Shown in pieces: positions 17,029-28,178 of a DNA stretch of 64,000 nucleotides. The notes below the pieces were generated by a model. It searched no databases and was not told the origin of the DNA. It worked only from the letters and a program-made list of their open reading frames with translations. The first letter of the stretch is position 1, and every line of letters begins with the position of its first letter. The translations under genes were made by a program, and so were the position numbers. Source of the DNA: Asanoa iriomotensis (GTDB taxonomy: Bacteria; Actinomycetota; Actinomycetes; Mycobacteriales; Micromonosporaceae). Where the stretch lies: contig NZ_BONC01000004.1 in assembly GCF_016862515.1 (NCBI RefSeq), forward strand, positions 1-64,000, in the 5' to 3' direction.

Positions 17029-19098
17029 TCAGGACGACGGGTTCAAGGGGCGGTAGCGGCCCAGCCATTCGGCCAGTTCGTCGGCCGGCATCGGGCGGGC
17101 GTAGAACCAGCCCTGTGCCACGTGGCAGCCGACCGAGCGCAGCAGGCGCCAGGTGCGTTCGTCCTCCACGCCTTCCGCGACCACGCGCAAGCCCAGCGCG
17201 CCCGCCAGGTCGATGACCGTGCGGACGATCGCGTGGTCGTCGGCGTCCGTGGCCATGCCCAGGACGAACGAGCGGTCGACCTTGACCTCCGTCAGCGGCA
17301 GCCGCCGCAGGTGCTGCATCGACGAGTAACCCGTGCCGAAGTCGTCCAATGCGACCGCGACCCCCAGCTTCGCCAGTTCCGAGAGCGTCGCCAGGACCCG
17401 GCGCGGGTCCGCCATCAGGGCGCCTTCGGTGATCTCGAGCTGTAGCTGCGCCGGCGAGACCGCGAAGCGGGTCAGGCGTTCCCTGATCTGGTCGACGATC
17501 TCCAGCGTGTGCAGGTCGCGGATGCTGACGTTGACCGCCGCACGCAGGCAGACGCCGGCCGCCTGCCACTTGGCGAGCTGCTCGACCACGTCGTCGACCA
17601 CCCGCCGGGTGAGCAGGCGCATCACCGCGCTCTGCTCGGCCACCTTGATCAGTTCTTCGGGGTCGACCATGCCGCGCTTGGGGTGGCGCCAGCGCAGCAG
17701 CGCCTCGACACCGACCACCGCGCCCGTCTGGATCTCGATCTGGGGCTGGTAGTACATCGTGATCTCGCCCGCGTCCGGCGCCGCCACTTCGGGGTCGAGG
17801 GCCCGACGCAGGTCGCCGAGCAGGCTCAATCGCTCCGGCGTGTTGTGGTCCGACTCGGGCGCGTAGACGACGACCGTGTCGCGGCGGTGCTTCGCGTCGT
17901 ACATCGCCACGTCCGCGTGCCGCATCAGCGTCGCGAAGTCCTCGCCGTGCTCCGGGTAGAGCGCGATGCCGATCGAACCCGCCACGTCCAGCGGCAGGCC
18001 GTCGAGGGCGACCGGCTCCGCGAGGGTGGCGACGATCCGGTCCGCCAGGGTACGGGCGCCGCCCGCGTCGGTCAGCCGCGGCGTGAGGATCGCGAACTCG
18101 TCGCCGCCGAGCCGGGCGACCACGTCGGTGCGGCCCACGGTCTGCACCAGCCGGCCGCTGACCTCGATCAGCAACTGGTCGCCGACCGCGTGGCCGAGCG
18201 CGTCGTTGACGTGCTTGAACCGGTCGAGGTCGAGCAGCAGCAGCGCGAAGTGCTGGTCGGGCGCGCCGGCTGCGGCCCGGGCCGCGTGCATCGTCGCCTG
18301 TTCCTGGACCTCGGCCAGCAGTGCCTTGCGGTTGGCCAGGCCGGTAAGGGGGTCGAGGCGGGCCAGGTGCTCCTGCTCGGACGACAGTCGCGACATCCGG
18401 TAGACGGCGAACAGCGGCACCAGCATCAGCGGGATCAGCGCCACGCTCAGCGATGCCGGGCCGCCGACCAGGATCGGCGCCAGCAGCAGCAGCGCGCCGA
18501 TCGAGACCGACTCGAACGCGACGCCGAGGCGGAACGTGTCCCACAGGTTGCCGCCGGAGTGGAGCCGGACGGCGACGGTGACGGTGCCGTACTTGACGAC
18601 GAACCAGGCGCCGGCGGCCGCCGCGGCCGCGACCACGTCGATCCAGGATGGAGCGACACCCTCGGCGAACGCGGTCTCACCGAACGCGAGCAGCATCGCC
18701 TCGGCCGCGCCCAGCGCCAGCGCGTACTGCGCCACGTTGAAGACCGAGCGCCACACCGCGTGGTGCAGCCGCATGGAGGAGACGACCACGGCCGCCGCCT
18801 GCACGAGGATCGCGGGGCCGAGGCCCCAGGCGAGCAGGATCGCGAACGTGAAGCAGATCGAGGGGAAGACCGCGGAGCTCTGGCGGCGGCCCGGCGGCGC
18901 GAACGGCCGGTAGTCACATAGGACGGCCAGCGCCGCCATCACCCAGAACGCGGCCGGCAGCGTCGGCAGGTCTTGGGGTAGGTGGCTGATCGGCACCGCG
19001 GAAACGAGGACGGCCACCGTGATGACCGCCCCGACGAAGGTGTAGAACGACGCCGCCCGTTCGGCGGGAACAGTGTTACGACGCGCGGCAGCGTCCAT
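17029..19098 (-). CDS. Membrane GGDEF-EAL protein (c-di-GMP turnover)
   Basis: Encodes 689 aa. Residues 15-235 hold about seven or eight hydrophobic segments forming a membrane sensor. GGDEF (about 245-405) has an intact GGDEF loop (ARLGGDEFAIL) and LLLLDLDRFKHVND. EAL (about 425-680) has VEALLRWRHP, AAVNVSIRDL, LEITEGAL, LDDFGTGYSSM, EVKVDRSFV and AEGVED, all catalytic positions present. Both c-di-GMP synthesis and hydrolysis are possible. The ATG at 19098 follows GGGAGGTGGG closely and is preferred to an upstream ATG. It differs from the protein at 8019, which has a PAS domain and an altered GGDEF loop. Confidence 0.92.
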   Translation of the reverse strand: MDAAARRNTVPAERAASFYTFVGAVITVAVLVSAVPISHLPQDLPTLPAAFWVMAALAVLCDYRPFAPPGRRQSSAVFPSICFTFAILLAWGLGPAILVQAAAVVVSSMRLHHAVWRSVFNVAQYALALGAAEAMLLAFGETAFAEGVAPSWIDVVAAAAAAGAWFVVKYGTVTVAVRLHSGGNLWDTFRLGVAFESVSIGALLLLAPILVGGPASLSVALIPLMLVPLFAVYRMSRLSSEQEHLARLDPLTGLANRKALLAEVQEQATMHAARAAAGAPDQHFALLLLDLDRFKHVNDALGHAVGDQLLIEVSGRLVQTVGRTDVVARLGGDEFAILTPRLTDAGGARTLADRIVATLAEPVALDGLPLDVAGSIGIALYPEHGEDFATLMRHADVAMYDAKHRRDTVVVYAPESDHNTPERLSLLGDLRRALDPEVAAPDAGEITMYYQPQIEIQTGAVVGVEALLRWRHPKRGMVDPEELIKVAEQSAVMRLLTRRVVDDVVEQLAKWQAAGVCLRAAVNVSIRDLHTLEIVDQIRERLTRFAVSPAQLQLEITEGALMADPRRVLATLSELAKLGVAVALDDFGTGYSSMQHLRRLPLTEVKVDRSFVLGMATDADDHAIVRTVIDLAGALGLRVVAEGVEDERTWRLLRSVGCHVAQGWFYARPMPADELAEWLGRYRPLNPSS

Positions 19099-19262
19099 CC
19101 CACCTCCCCGCTCGCCCCACAACGCCCCCCAGCGTCCCGGCCGGACCGTCCACTAAAGATCCCACCCTATGGGCGCCATTTGCCAACCGAGCGAAACGGA
19201 CAGAGTCGTGATTAAGTTGGAATACACGGCAAGCGGGCAACTATGGGCCGATAGCAGTCGGC

Positions 19263-21449
<2,187 letters not shown>

Positions 21450-22442
21450 TCAGACCTCGACCAGCCGCCGCCCGGCGTCGCGACAGGCCGCCAGCACGTC
21501 CTTCGCATAGGGGAGCGACGCGCCGGCCAGCCCGCAGGTCGGCGTCACCACGACCTGCTCGGCCAGCAACGACCGGCCGAAGCCGAGCTGGTTCCAGACC
21601 GCCCGTATCCGGTCGGCAAGATCGCCCGAACGGGGCGCCCGGGCACCGCTGGTCGCCGCCACGCCGGCCAGCAACCCGACACCGGCGTCGATCGCCTCGC
21701 CCAACGGGTCCAGCGCCGTCACCAGCGAAAGATCGAGCGAGAGGGCCGAAGCGCCGGCCGAGACCAACAGCGCCACGGGTACGTCCGCCGCACAGCAATG
21801 GAACACGACGGGGGCGCCCACGGCCGTGACCAGGGATCGCAACGTGTCGGTGGCGACCGACTCCTCCACGGCCCGGTAGGCGCTGAACCCGCTCTCGGTC
21901 GGCACCCGCCCGGCCAGCACCGTCGGCAGGGACGGCTCGTCGACCTGCAGCAGCACGGTCGCGCCCGGCAGCCGCCGCCGCACGTCCTCGACGTGCCCCC
22001 GCAGCCCTTCCGCCAGCGACGTCGCCAGGTCGCGGACCGCTCCCGGGTCGCGCAGCAACCGCCCGCCGACCGGCAGGTCGACGTTCGCGGCCAGCGTCCA
22101 CGGCCCGGCCGCCTGCACCTTGATCACGCCGGTGTAGCCGTCGCCCTGCTCGGTGAGCTGGTCGAGATCGCGCTCCAGCAGATCCAGCGCCCGCCGCAGG
22201 TCACGCCCGGGCCGCGCGGCGATCCGCCACTGCCCGACATAGAGCTCGACCGGCAGGTCGACGAGAAGCGCCGAGGTGCGCCCGATGATGTCGGAGCCGG
22301 GCCCCCGGGCGGGCAACTCCGCGAGGTGGGGCAGATCGGGCAACTCGCCCAACACCATCCGCTGCGCCTCGACGATGTCGGTGCCGGGCATCGAGCCGAC
22401 GCCCGTCGCGCTGCCGGCGGGCCAGGACCAACGATCACTCAC
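21450..22442 (-). CDS. MetE C-terminal-like (cobalamin-independent methionine synthase family) protein
   Basis: Encodes 330 aa, about half of full MetE and matching only its catalytic barrel. The start GSATGVGSMPGTD is typical of the actinobacterial short family. Zinc ligands appear conserved: HCCAAD (His and Cys) near residue 210 and TPTCGLAG near 305. Short MetE-like proteins transfer methyl groups to thiols, but the acceptor and methyl donor of this family are not established, so calling it methionine synthase would be premature. Its GTG start overlaps the stop of the CDP-alcohol phosphotransferase gene by 8 nt, linking it to that transcript. Confidence 0.8.
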   Translation of the reverse strand: MSDRWSWPAGSATGVGSMPGTDIVEAQRMVLGELPDLPHLAELPARGPGSDIIGRTSALLVDLPVELYVGQWRIAARPGRDLRRALDLLERDLDQLTEQGDGYTGVIKVQAAGPWTLAANVDLPVGGRLLRDPGAVRDLATSLAEGLRGHVEDVRRRLPGATVLLQVDEPSLPTVLAGRVPTESGFSAYRAVEESVATDTLRSLVTAVGAPVVFHCCAADVPVALLVSAGASALSLDLSLVTALDPLGEAIDAGVGLLAGVAATSGARAPRSGDLADRIRAVWNQLGFGRSLLAEQVVVTPTCGLAGASLPYAKDVLAACRDAGRRLVEV

Positions 22443-23169
22443 GAGGGACGAGCCTACCGATCACCCGGGTACGGGCGACCGGGTGACCGGCGCGCCACAG
22501 CCAGAGAACGTCGCGGCCGAACGACTCGACCAGGAGCGCGAACGCGACCAGCAGCAGCACGAGCGTCGCCCGGAACGGCAGCACGCCCGCGGTCGCGGTG
22601 ACCAGCGCGACGCCCTGTGTCGCCGCGACGACCTTGCGCCAGTACCGGGGCGGCAGCGTCCCGCGCATCCACCGCGTCGACCAGATGCCGAGCAGGAACG
22701 CGTACCGCATGCCGCCGATCGCCAGCACCCACCAGCCCGCGGACGGCGCCACGTAGACGCTGAGCACGAGGACCAGGAACGAGTCGGCCTCCATGTCGAA
22801 CCGCGCCCCGAACGCCGACGTGGTGCCCGTGCGCCGGGCGACCTGCCCGTCGACGCCGTCGAGCAGCAGCGCGACCACGACCAGCCCGACGATCGCGCCG
22901 ACCGCGGGCGCCTGCTGGAGCGAGTCGACGACGAGCGCCGCGACCACGCCGATCAGGACCGTCCTGGCGGCCGTCACCCAGTCGGCCGGGCCGTACCTCT
23001 TGAGTCCGGTTGATGACAGTCCGTGTTGAAGAAGAATCATGGTGACGAGTGCGTACGCGACGCCGGTAAACCAACCAGCGGCGCCGATACCGACCGCAGC
23101 CCCCACTGCAGCAAGCACGATGAACTGGGCAAACATGCCGACCAGGGGGCCGGATCGAACAACGCGCAT
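22435..23169 (-). CDS. CDP-alcohol phosphotransferase family membrane protein
   Basis: Encodes 244 aa with about six hydrophobic segments. The family signature is complete: DGVDGQVARR then G....D...D in FGARFDMEADSF (around residues 105-130), which binds the CDP-alcohol and two metals. Such enzymes exchange CMP for an alcohol to make phosphodiesters such as phosphatidylinositol phosphate. Which alcohol is used here is unknown. A GGAGG ribosome-binding site precedes the ATG by 4 nt. It faces the eight-gene operon at 23251 across an 81-bp gap, so I include it in the same proposed pathway. Confidence 0.85.
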   Translation of the reverse strand: MRVVRSGPLVGMFAQFIVLAAVGAAVGIGAAGWFTGVAYALVTMILLQHGLSSTGLKRYGPADWVTAARTVLIGVVAALVVDSLQQAPAVGAIVGLVVVALLLDGVDGQVARRTGTTSAFGARFDMEADSFLVLVLSVYVAPSAGWWVLAIGGMRYAFLLGIWSTRWMRGTLPPRYWRKVVAATQGVALVTATAGVLPFRATLVLLLVAFALLVESFGRDVLWLWRAGHPVARTRVIGRLVPRE

Positions 23170-23250
23170 CGTTCCTCCGTGTCATGAAGCGGCACATGCA
23201 GGTACGGGAGATGGGATCGTTCGGTTCATGCACATGACGGAGAGCCACGA
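23170..23250. promoter_or_regulatory. Divergent promoter region of the FAPy-type cluster
   Basis: The 81 bp between the divergent starts hold CATGAA at 23183-23188 opposed by TTCATG at 23225-23230. CACATG occurs twice in direct orientation (23193-23198, 23231-23236), and CCGTGTCATG is matched by CATGACGG on the other side. The imperfect dyad suggests a shared operator. I cannot place -35 and -10 elements with confidence. Confidence 0.4.
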
Positions 23251-24228
23251 GTGAGCCCGACCGAACGCGCCTTCTGGGTCGTCTCACCAGGCACGGGAGA
23301 GATCCGTCCGGAGACCGTTCCCGACCCGAATCCCGACGAGGTGCGTGTCCGCACGCTCCGCTCCGGCGTCAGCCGGGGCACCGAGACGCTGGTGTTCCGC
23401 GGTGCCGTGCCGGCGAGCCAGCACACGGCCATGCGGGCCCCGTACCAGGAAGGCGATTTCCCTGGTCCGGTGAAGTACGGCTACCTCAACGTCGGCGTGG
23501 TCGAGGAGGGTCCGGAGGAGCTGCGCGGCCGCACGGTCTTCTGCCTCTACCCGCACCAGACCGGTTACGTCGTCCCCGCGTTCGCGGTGGTGCCCGTGCC
23601 CGAGGCGGTGCCGCCGTCGCGGGCAGTCCTGGCCGGCACGGTCGAGACCGCGGTCAACGCCCTCTGGGACGCCCCGCCGCTGGTCGGCGACCGGGTGACG
23701 GTGGTCGGCGGCGGCATGGTCGGCTGCAGCGTCGCCCGGCTCCTGGCCGGCTTCCCGGGCGTGGAGGTCGAGTTGCTCGACGTGGACCCGGCGCGGGAGG
23801 AGACCGCCGCCGCGCTCGACGTCGGCTTCGCCCACCCGGACGCCGCGAAAACCGGCCGTGACCTGGTCTTCCACGCCAGCGCGACGGAGGCGGGCCTGCG
23901 CCGGTCACTGGAGTTGCTGCGGCCGGAGGGCACGGTCGTCGAGCTGAGCTGGTACGGCGACCGTGAGGTGACCGTGCCGCTCGGCGCCGGCTTCCACTCC
24001 GGACGGTTGACCGTGCGGGCCAGCCAGGTCGGCATGGTCGCACCGGCCCGGCGCTCCAGCCGGTCCTATGCGGACCGCGTCGCCCTCGCCCTCGACCTGC
24101 TGCGCGATCCGGCGTTCGACGCCCTGCTCAGCGCGGAGCACCCGTTCGAGCGACTACCCGAGGTGCTGCCGGACCTGGCGTCTGGCAGCCTGGCCGGGTT
24201 GTGCCACGTCATCACCTACGGAGAGTAG
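23251..24228 (+). CDS. MDR-family (zinc-type alcohol) dehydrogenase-like protein
   Basis: Encodes 325 aa. The N-terminal catalytic domain has [14 protein letters not shown] where zinc enzymes carry a Cys ligand, so the catalytic zinc is probably absent. The nucleotide-binding fold is clear: [17 protein letters not shown] near residue 150, then VELLDVDP ending the second strand. The pattern resembles BchC-type and sugar-alcohol MDR oxidoreductases. The GTG at 23251 follows GGAG. It is the first gene of the eight-gene operon; the PTPS-like gene starts 8 nt after its stop. Expected reaction: NAD(P)-dependent oxidation or reduction of a pathway intermediate. Confidence 0.8.
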   Translation: MSPTERAFWVVSPGTGEIRPETVPDPNPDEVRVRTLRSGVSRGTETLVFRGAVPASQHTAMRAPYQEGDFPGPVKYGYLNVGVVEEGPEELRGRTVFCLYPHQTGYVVPAFAVVPVPEAVPPSRAVLAGTVETAVNALWDAPPLVGDRVTVVGGGMVGCSVARLLAGFPGVEVELLDVDPAREETAAALDVGFAHPDAAKTGRDLVFHASATEAGLRRSLELLRPEGTVVELSWYGDREVTVPLGAGFHSGRLTVRASQVGMVAPARRSSRSYADRVALALDLLRDPAFDALLSAEHPFERLPEVLPDLASGSLAGLCHVITYGE

Positions 24229-24236
24229 AGAAACAC

Positions 24237-24635
24237 ATGTTCAGCGTCACGGTGCGCGATCACATGATGGTCGCCCACAGCTTCCGCGGCGAGGTCTTCG
24301 GCCCCGCTCAGCAGCTGCACGGAGCGACCTTCCTGGTCGACGCCACGTTCCGCCGGGCCGACGTCGACGCCGACGGCATCGTCGTCGACATCGCCCTCGC
24401 GTCGGAGCAGCTCAAGGCCGTCGTGGGCCAGTTCAACCTGCGCAACCTCGACGACGACCCGACGCTGGCCGGGCGCAACACGACCACCGAGGTGCTGGCC
24501 AAGGTCATCGCGGACCGGCTGGCCGAGCAGGCGAAGGCCGGCGCCCTCGGCGAAGGGGGGCGTGAGCTGGCCGGCATCACCGTGACCCTGCACGAGTCAC
24601 ACATCGCGTGGGCGAGCTACGAGCGATCGCTGTGA
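24237..24635 (+). CDS. PTPS/QueD-family homologue lacking catalytic residues
   Basis: Encodes 132 aa, the T-fold size of 6-pyruvoyl/6-carboxytetrahydropterin synthases. Only parts of the active site survive: first zinc His (MVAHSF, His14) and second His (LHGATF, His28) are kept. The third ligand of the HGH motif is Ala30. The catalytic Cys four residues before HGH is Ala24. The Asp-His pair (DHxxLN) reads FNLRNL. The substrate-binding Glu near the end is kept ([12 protein letters not shown]). So it should bind a pterin- or pyrimidine-like ring but not run QueD chemistry. The ATG at 24237 is preferred over an upstream in-frame ATG inside the previous gene. Confidence 0.85.
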   Translation: MFSVTVRDHMMVAHSFRGEVFGPAQQLHGATFLVDATFRRADVDADGIVVDIALASEQLKAVVGQFNLRNLDDDPTLAGRNTTTEVLAKVIADRLAEQAKAGALGEGGRELAGITVTLHESHIAWASYERSL

Positions 24636-25639
24636 ACCTTTCGCCGCCGGGCCTCGTACAGGTCGTCGTGCCAGACGACATCGACGACCCGGCGTTCCCC
24701 AGCGGTGGGAACGCGTACGACCGACGGGTCCTCGACGGTCTGGCGGCGCTGCGTTGGACGGTGCGTGAGCACCCGGTCCCGGTCGGTGCCCCGCTCGGCC
24801 CGGTGCTGGACGCCCTGCCCGACGGCGCGCTCGTGGTGGTCGACGGCCTGCTGGCCACCGGGGTCCCGGTCGACCGGGTCGGCCGCCTCCGCCTCGTCGT
24901 GCTGGCGCACATGGTCTTCGGCGTGCCGGGCGAGCGCGAGGTGCTGGCGGCCGCCGACGCGGTGATCACGACCAGCGAGTGGTGCAAGCGGCACCTGGCT
25001 GCCACGTACGGCGTGCCGGCGACGGCCGCCCCGCCCGGTGTCGAACCGGCCCCGGTGACGCCGCCCAGCGTCGCCGGGTCGCGGCTCCTCTGCGTCGCCG
25101 CCGTCGTGCCGCACAAGGGCCACGACGTGCTCGCCGGCGCGCTGGCGGCGCTGCCGGTGGGCGGCTGGAGCTGCCTGTGCGTCGGCTCGCTGGAGCGGGA
25201 GCCCGGCTTCGCCGGGGAGGTGCGGCGTACGGCGCCGGCGGGCATGCGGTTCGCGGGCCCGCTGGTCGGCGCCGATCTGGAGGCCGCGTACGCCGACGCC
25301 GACCTGCTGGTGCTGCCCTCCCGCGCCGACTCGTACGGGATGGTCGTCACCGAGGCCCTGGCCCGCGGCATCCCCGTGCTGGCCACCACCGCGCAGGGGC
25401 TGCCCGACACGCTCGGCCGCGCCCCCGACGGCAGCCGGCCCGGGATGCTGGTGCCGCCCGGCGATCCGGCCGCGCTCGCCGCCGCGCTGCGGCGCTGGCT
25501 GTCCGAACCGTCCGCCCGCGACGCGCTCCGCTCGTCGGCCCTTATGCGTCGAACGACGCTGACGGGCTGGCCCGAGACCGCGACGCTGGCCTCCGATGTC
25601 CTGTCCACGGTCGCGATGCGGGAGAGCACGAGCAGATGA
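24632..25639 (+). CDS. GT4-type glycosyltransferase
   Basis: Encodes 335 aa with a GT-B fold. The C-terminal half carries [16 protein letters not shown], a sugar-nucleotide region [19 protein letters not shown] and the EX7E-type acidic positions near [11 protein letters not shown]. These place it in the GT4 retaining family. No membrane segment is seen. The GTG at 24632 overlaps the PTPS-like stop (GTGA); an in-frame GTG at 24608 is less likely. Its own stop overlaps the next gene (ATGA). In the pathway it would add a sugar to the pyrimidine-derived product or its lipid carrier; both donor and acceptor are unknown. Confidence 0.85.
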   Translation: MNLSPPGLVQVVVPDDIDDPAFPSGGNAYDRRVLDGLAALRWTVREHPVPVGAPLGPVLDALPDGALVVVDGLLATGVPVDRVGRLRLVVLAHMVFGVPGEREVLAAADAVITTSEWCKRHLAATYGVPATAAPPGVEPAPVTPPSVAGSRLLCVAAVVPHKGHDVLAGALAALPVGGWSCLCVGSLEREPGFAGEVRRTAPAGMRFAGPLVGADLEAAYADADLLVLPSRADSYGMVVTEALARGIPVLATTAQGLPDTLGRAPDGSRPGMLVPPGDPAALAAALRRWLSEPSARDALRSSALMRRTTLTGWPETATLASDVLSTVAMRESTSR

Positions 25640-26442
25640 CGAGCGTCCTGATGCCCAGCGTCAGCCCCAACTGGCTGCGCCTGCGTGAAGCCGCCGACGG
25701 GGCCGCACGCTCCGCCGAGCTGGTCGCCCTGCTGGGCGAGCGGTTCGCCGCCGCGGACCGGCTGGTGATCCACGACCTCGGCTGCGGCACCGGCGCGGCG
25801 GCCCGCTGGCTGGCACCGCAGTTCCCGGCCACCCAGCACTGGATCATGTGGGACCGCGACGCGGACCTGCTCGGCGCCGCCATGTCCGGCAAGCCCGCGG
25901 GCATCACCGGCGCGACCCGGCAGCGGGACATCGGCACGCTGCGCGCCGCCGACCTGGCCGGCGCCGACCTGGTCACCGCCTCGGCGTTGATCGACATCCT
26001 GACCGTCGCCGAGATCGACGCCGTCGCCGCGGCGTGTGCCGAGGCGCGCGTACCCGCTTTGATCATGTTGTCCGTCGTCGGCCGGGTGGAACTGTCCCCG
26101 GCCGACCCGTTCGACGCGGAGGTGGCCGCGGCGTTCAACGCGCACCAGCGGCGGACGGTCGGCGAGCGCGCGCTGCTCGGGCCCGACGCGGTCACCGCGC
26201 TCTCGGACGCGTTCGCGCGCCACGGCGTCGCGGTCACGCTGCGGCCGAGCCCGTGGGAGCTCGGCGCGGACGACCACGACCTGTTGACGACCTGGTTCCG
26301 GGAGTGGCTGGGCGCGGCGGTCGAACAGGTGCCCGCTTTGGGTAAACCGGCCGAGGGGTACGCACGGCGGCGCCTGGCTGAGATCGCCGAGGGACGGCTC
26401 ACCGCGACCGTCCACCACGTCGACCTGCTGGCGATGCCGTGA
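25636..26442 (+). CDS. SAM-dependent methyltransferase
   Basis: Encodes 268 aa with a class I fold. Motif I reads LVIHDLGCGTGAAARWL near residue 50, an acidic strand-2 end follows in WIMWDRDADLL, and ADLVTASALIDIL fits motif IV. The C-terminal part ends in a helix-rich tail. Start and stop both overlap neighbours by 4 nt (ATGA and GTGA), so it is tightly coupled in the operon. It probably methylates the pathway product or precursor; O, N or C target is not readable. Confidence 0.85.
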   Translation: MTSVLMPSVSPNWLRLREAADGAARSAELVALLGERFAAADRLVIHDLGCGTGAAARWLAPQFPATQHWIMWDRDADLLGAAMSGKPAGITGATRQRDIGTLRAADLAGADLVTASALIDILTVAEIDAVAAACAEARVPALIMLSVVGRVELSPADPFDAEVAAAFNAHQRRTVGERALLGPDAVTALSDAFARHGVAVTLRPSPWELGADDHDLLTTWFREWLGAAVEQVPALGKPAEGYARRRLAEIAEGRLTATVHHVDLLAMP

Positions 26443-27482
26443 CCACGCTCGCGACGCCGCCGCCCCGCACGGCGACACCGCGCATCCCGGCGCAGCGGTC
26501 CGAGCGGCCTGCTCCGGCCGTCCGGCCCGCCCGGCCCGCGGTGAAGGCCCGGATCTGGGCCTGGGCTCGCCTCGCCGCCGGCGTGGGTGTCCTCGCCGTG
26601 CTCGTCTGGCGCCTGGGCAGCGGGCCGTTCCTGGAGGGCCTGCGGGGCGTCGACGCCACGGCGATCGCCCTCGCCTTCGGGATCGGCGTGGTCACCACGG
26701 TGGCCTGCGCCTACCGGTGGGCGCTGGTGGCCCGCGCGCTCGGCGTCCGGCTGCCGATGCGGGAGGCCGTCGGCGCCTACTACCGGGCCCAGTTCCTCAA
26801 CACCACCCTGCCCGGCGGCGTGGTCGGCGACGTGCACCGGGCCGTCCGGCACGGCAAGGACATCGGCGACGTGGCGCTGGGCGTACGCGCGGTCGTGGTC
26901 GAGCGGATGGCCGGTTTCGTGGTCACGATCGCCCTGTCCGTGGTAGCGCTGGCCGTTTTACCGTCGCCGGTGCGCGGGCACATGCCGCTCGCGGTCGCCG
27001 CGCTGGCCGTGGTGGCGCTGGCCGCGTACCTGATCAAGGGCCGGATCAAGATCCGCACTGGACTGTCGCACGCGGGCACGGGGATCGGCGTCGTGCTGAC
27101 CACCGCGGCCGTGCTGGCCGGCCACCTGATCACCTTCCTGGTCGCGGCGCGGACCGCCGGGGCGACCGCCCCGCTGCACCTGCTCGCGCCGCTGACCCTG
27201 CTGGCCCTGCTGGCCATGGCGCTGCCGTGCAACATCGCCGGCTGGGGCCCGCGCGAGGGCGTGGCCGCCTGGGCGTTCGGCGCGGCCGGGCTGACCTCCG
27301 CCCAGGGCGTGGCCACGGCGGTCGTGTTCGGCGTGTTGGCCCTGGTCGCGAGCCTGCCGGGGGCCGTGGTGCTGGTGCTGCGTTGGGCGGACCGGCGGCG
27401 CGCTGCGGAGAAACCGGTAATGCTGGAGCATGAACTACCGGACAGCGGCGTCCACCGGCGACCGGAGACCAGCCATGGCTGA
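26439..27482 (+). CDS. Lysylphosphatidylglycerol synthase TM-region (UPF0104-like) membrane protein
   Basis: Encodes 347 aa with about eight hydrophobic segments after a Pro-rich N-terminus. It has the family marks of the MprF flippase-like region: YYRAQFLNTTLPGGVVGDVHRAVRHG near residue 115 and LPCNIAGWGPREGVAAWAF near 265. No aminoacyl-transferase domain follows, so only the transporter-like part is present. Relatives are thought to move lipid-linked molecules across the membrane. This fits a product that ends up in or outside the membrane. Overlaps with the neighbours are 4 nt (GTGA) and 8 nt. Confidence 0.85.
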   Translation: MTTLATPPPRTATPRIPAQRSERPAPAVRPARPAVKARIWAWARLAAGVGVLAVLVWRLGSGPFLEGLRGVDATAIALAFGIGVVTTVACAYRWALVARALGVRLPMREAVGAYYRAQFLNTTLPGGVVGDVHRAVRHGKDIGDVALGVRAVVVERMAGFVVTIALSVVALAVLPSPVRGHMPLAVAALAVVALAAYLIKGRIKIRTGLSHAGTGIGVVLTTAAVLAGHLITFLVAARTAGATAPLHLLAPLTLLALLAMALPCNIAGWGPREGVAAWAFGAAGLTSAQGVATAVVFGVLALVASLPGAVVLVLRWADRRRAAEKPVMLEHELPDSGVHRRPETSHG

Positions 27483-28167
27483 GCGACCCTACATCCTGTT
27501 GAGCTGCGCGATGTCCATCGACGGTTATGTCAACGACACCGCCGACGAGCGCCTGCTGCTGTCCAACGCCGTCGATTTCGAGCGGGTCGACCACGTCCGC
27601 GCCGGCTGCGACGCGATCCTGGTCGGCGCCGAGACGGTCCGCCGCGACAACCCGCGCCTCGTGGTCAAGTCGGCGGAGCACCGGGCCGCCCGGGTGGCCC
27701 GCGGCCAGCACCCGTCGCCCCGCAAGGTGACCGTCACCGAGGGCGCCGGGCTCGACGCCGAGGCCGCCTTCTTCCAGGAGGGCGAGGCGGAGAAGCTGGT
27801 CTACTGCGCGAGTTCCACTGTGGACCAGGCGCGGTCGCGGCTGGGCCGGCACGCGACGATCGTCGACGGCGGGCAGCCGGTCAACCTGCGTCAGGTCGCC
27901 GAGGACCTCTACTCCCGCGGCGTCGGCCGGCTGATGGTCGAGGGCGGCGGCACCATACACACCCAGTTCCTGACCGAGGAGCTCGCCGACGAGCTGCACC
28001 TGGTGGTGGCGCCGTTCTTCGTCGGCGACTCGAAGGCACCCCGGTTCGTGGGCGACGGGGAGTTCCCCTGGAGCCAGGAGCGCCGGGCGACGCTGGCGGA
28101 GGTGCGCCAGGTGGGCGACGTGGTGTTGTTGCGGTACGCGCTCTCGCCCCGGTTCGGCACCGTCTGA
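27475..28167 (+). CDS. Stand-alone RibD C-terminal-type reductase
   Basis: Encodes 230 aa with a DHFR-like fold. Family motifs are present: [16 protein letters not shown] at the start, [15 protein letters not shown] near residue 45 and [14 protein letters not shown] near 155 for NADPH binding. There is no cytidine-deaminase domain. Stand-alone forms (archaeal and fungal Rib7 type) reduce the ribosyl chain of a pyrimidine before or after deamination. Here it overlaps the cyclohydrolase gene, so it may reduce a FAPy-derived ribosylaminopyrimidine. The ATG at 27475 lies inside the end of the previous gene. Two other RibD-like proteins (32615, 35323) are more distant in motif. Confidence 0.88.
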   Translation: MAERPYILLSCAMSIDGYVNDTADERLLLSNAVDFERVDHVRAGCDAILVGAETVRRDNPRLVVKSAEHRAARVARGQHPSPRKVTVTEGAGLDAEAAFFQEGEAEKLVYCASSTVDQARSRLGRHATIVDGGQPVNLRQVAEDLYSRGVGRLMVEGGGTIHTQFLTEELADELHLVVAPFFVGDSKAPRFVGDGEFPWSQERRATLAEVRQVGDVVLLRYALSPRFGTV

Positions 28168-28178
28168 TGAGGAGATTG

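Noticed and set aside
24237-24635. Queuosine/7-deazapurine pathway because of a QueD-like protein
   Set aside because: The catalytic residues are missing and neither QueC, QueE nor GTP cyclohydrolase I is present in the window.
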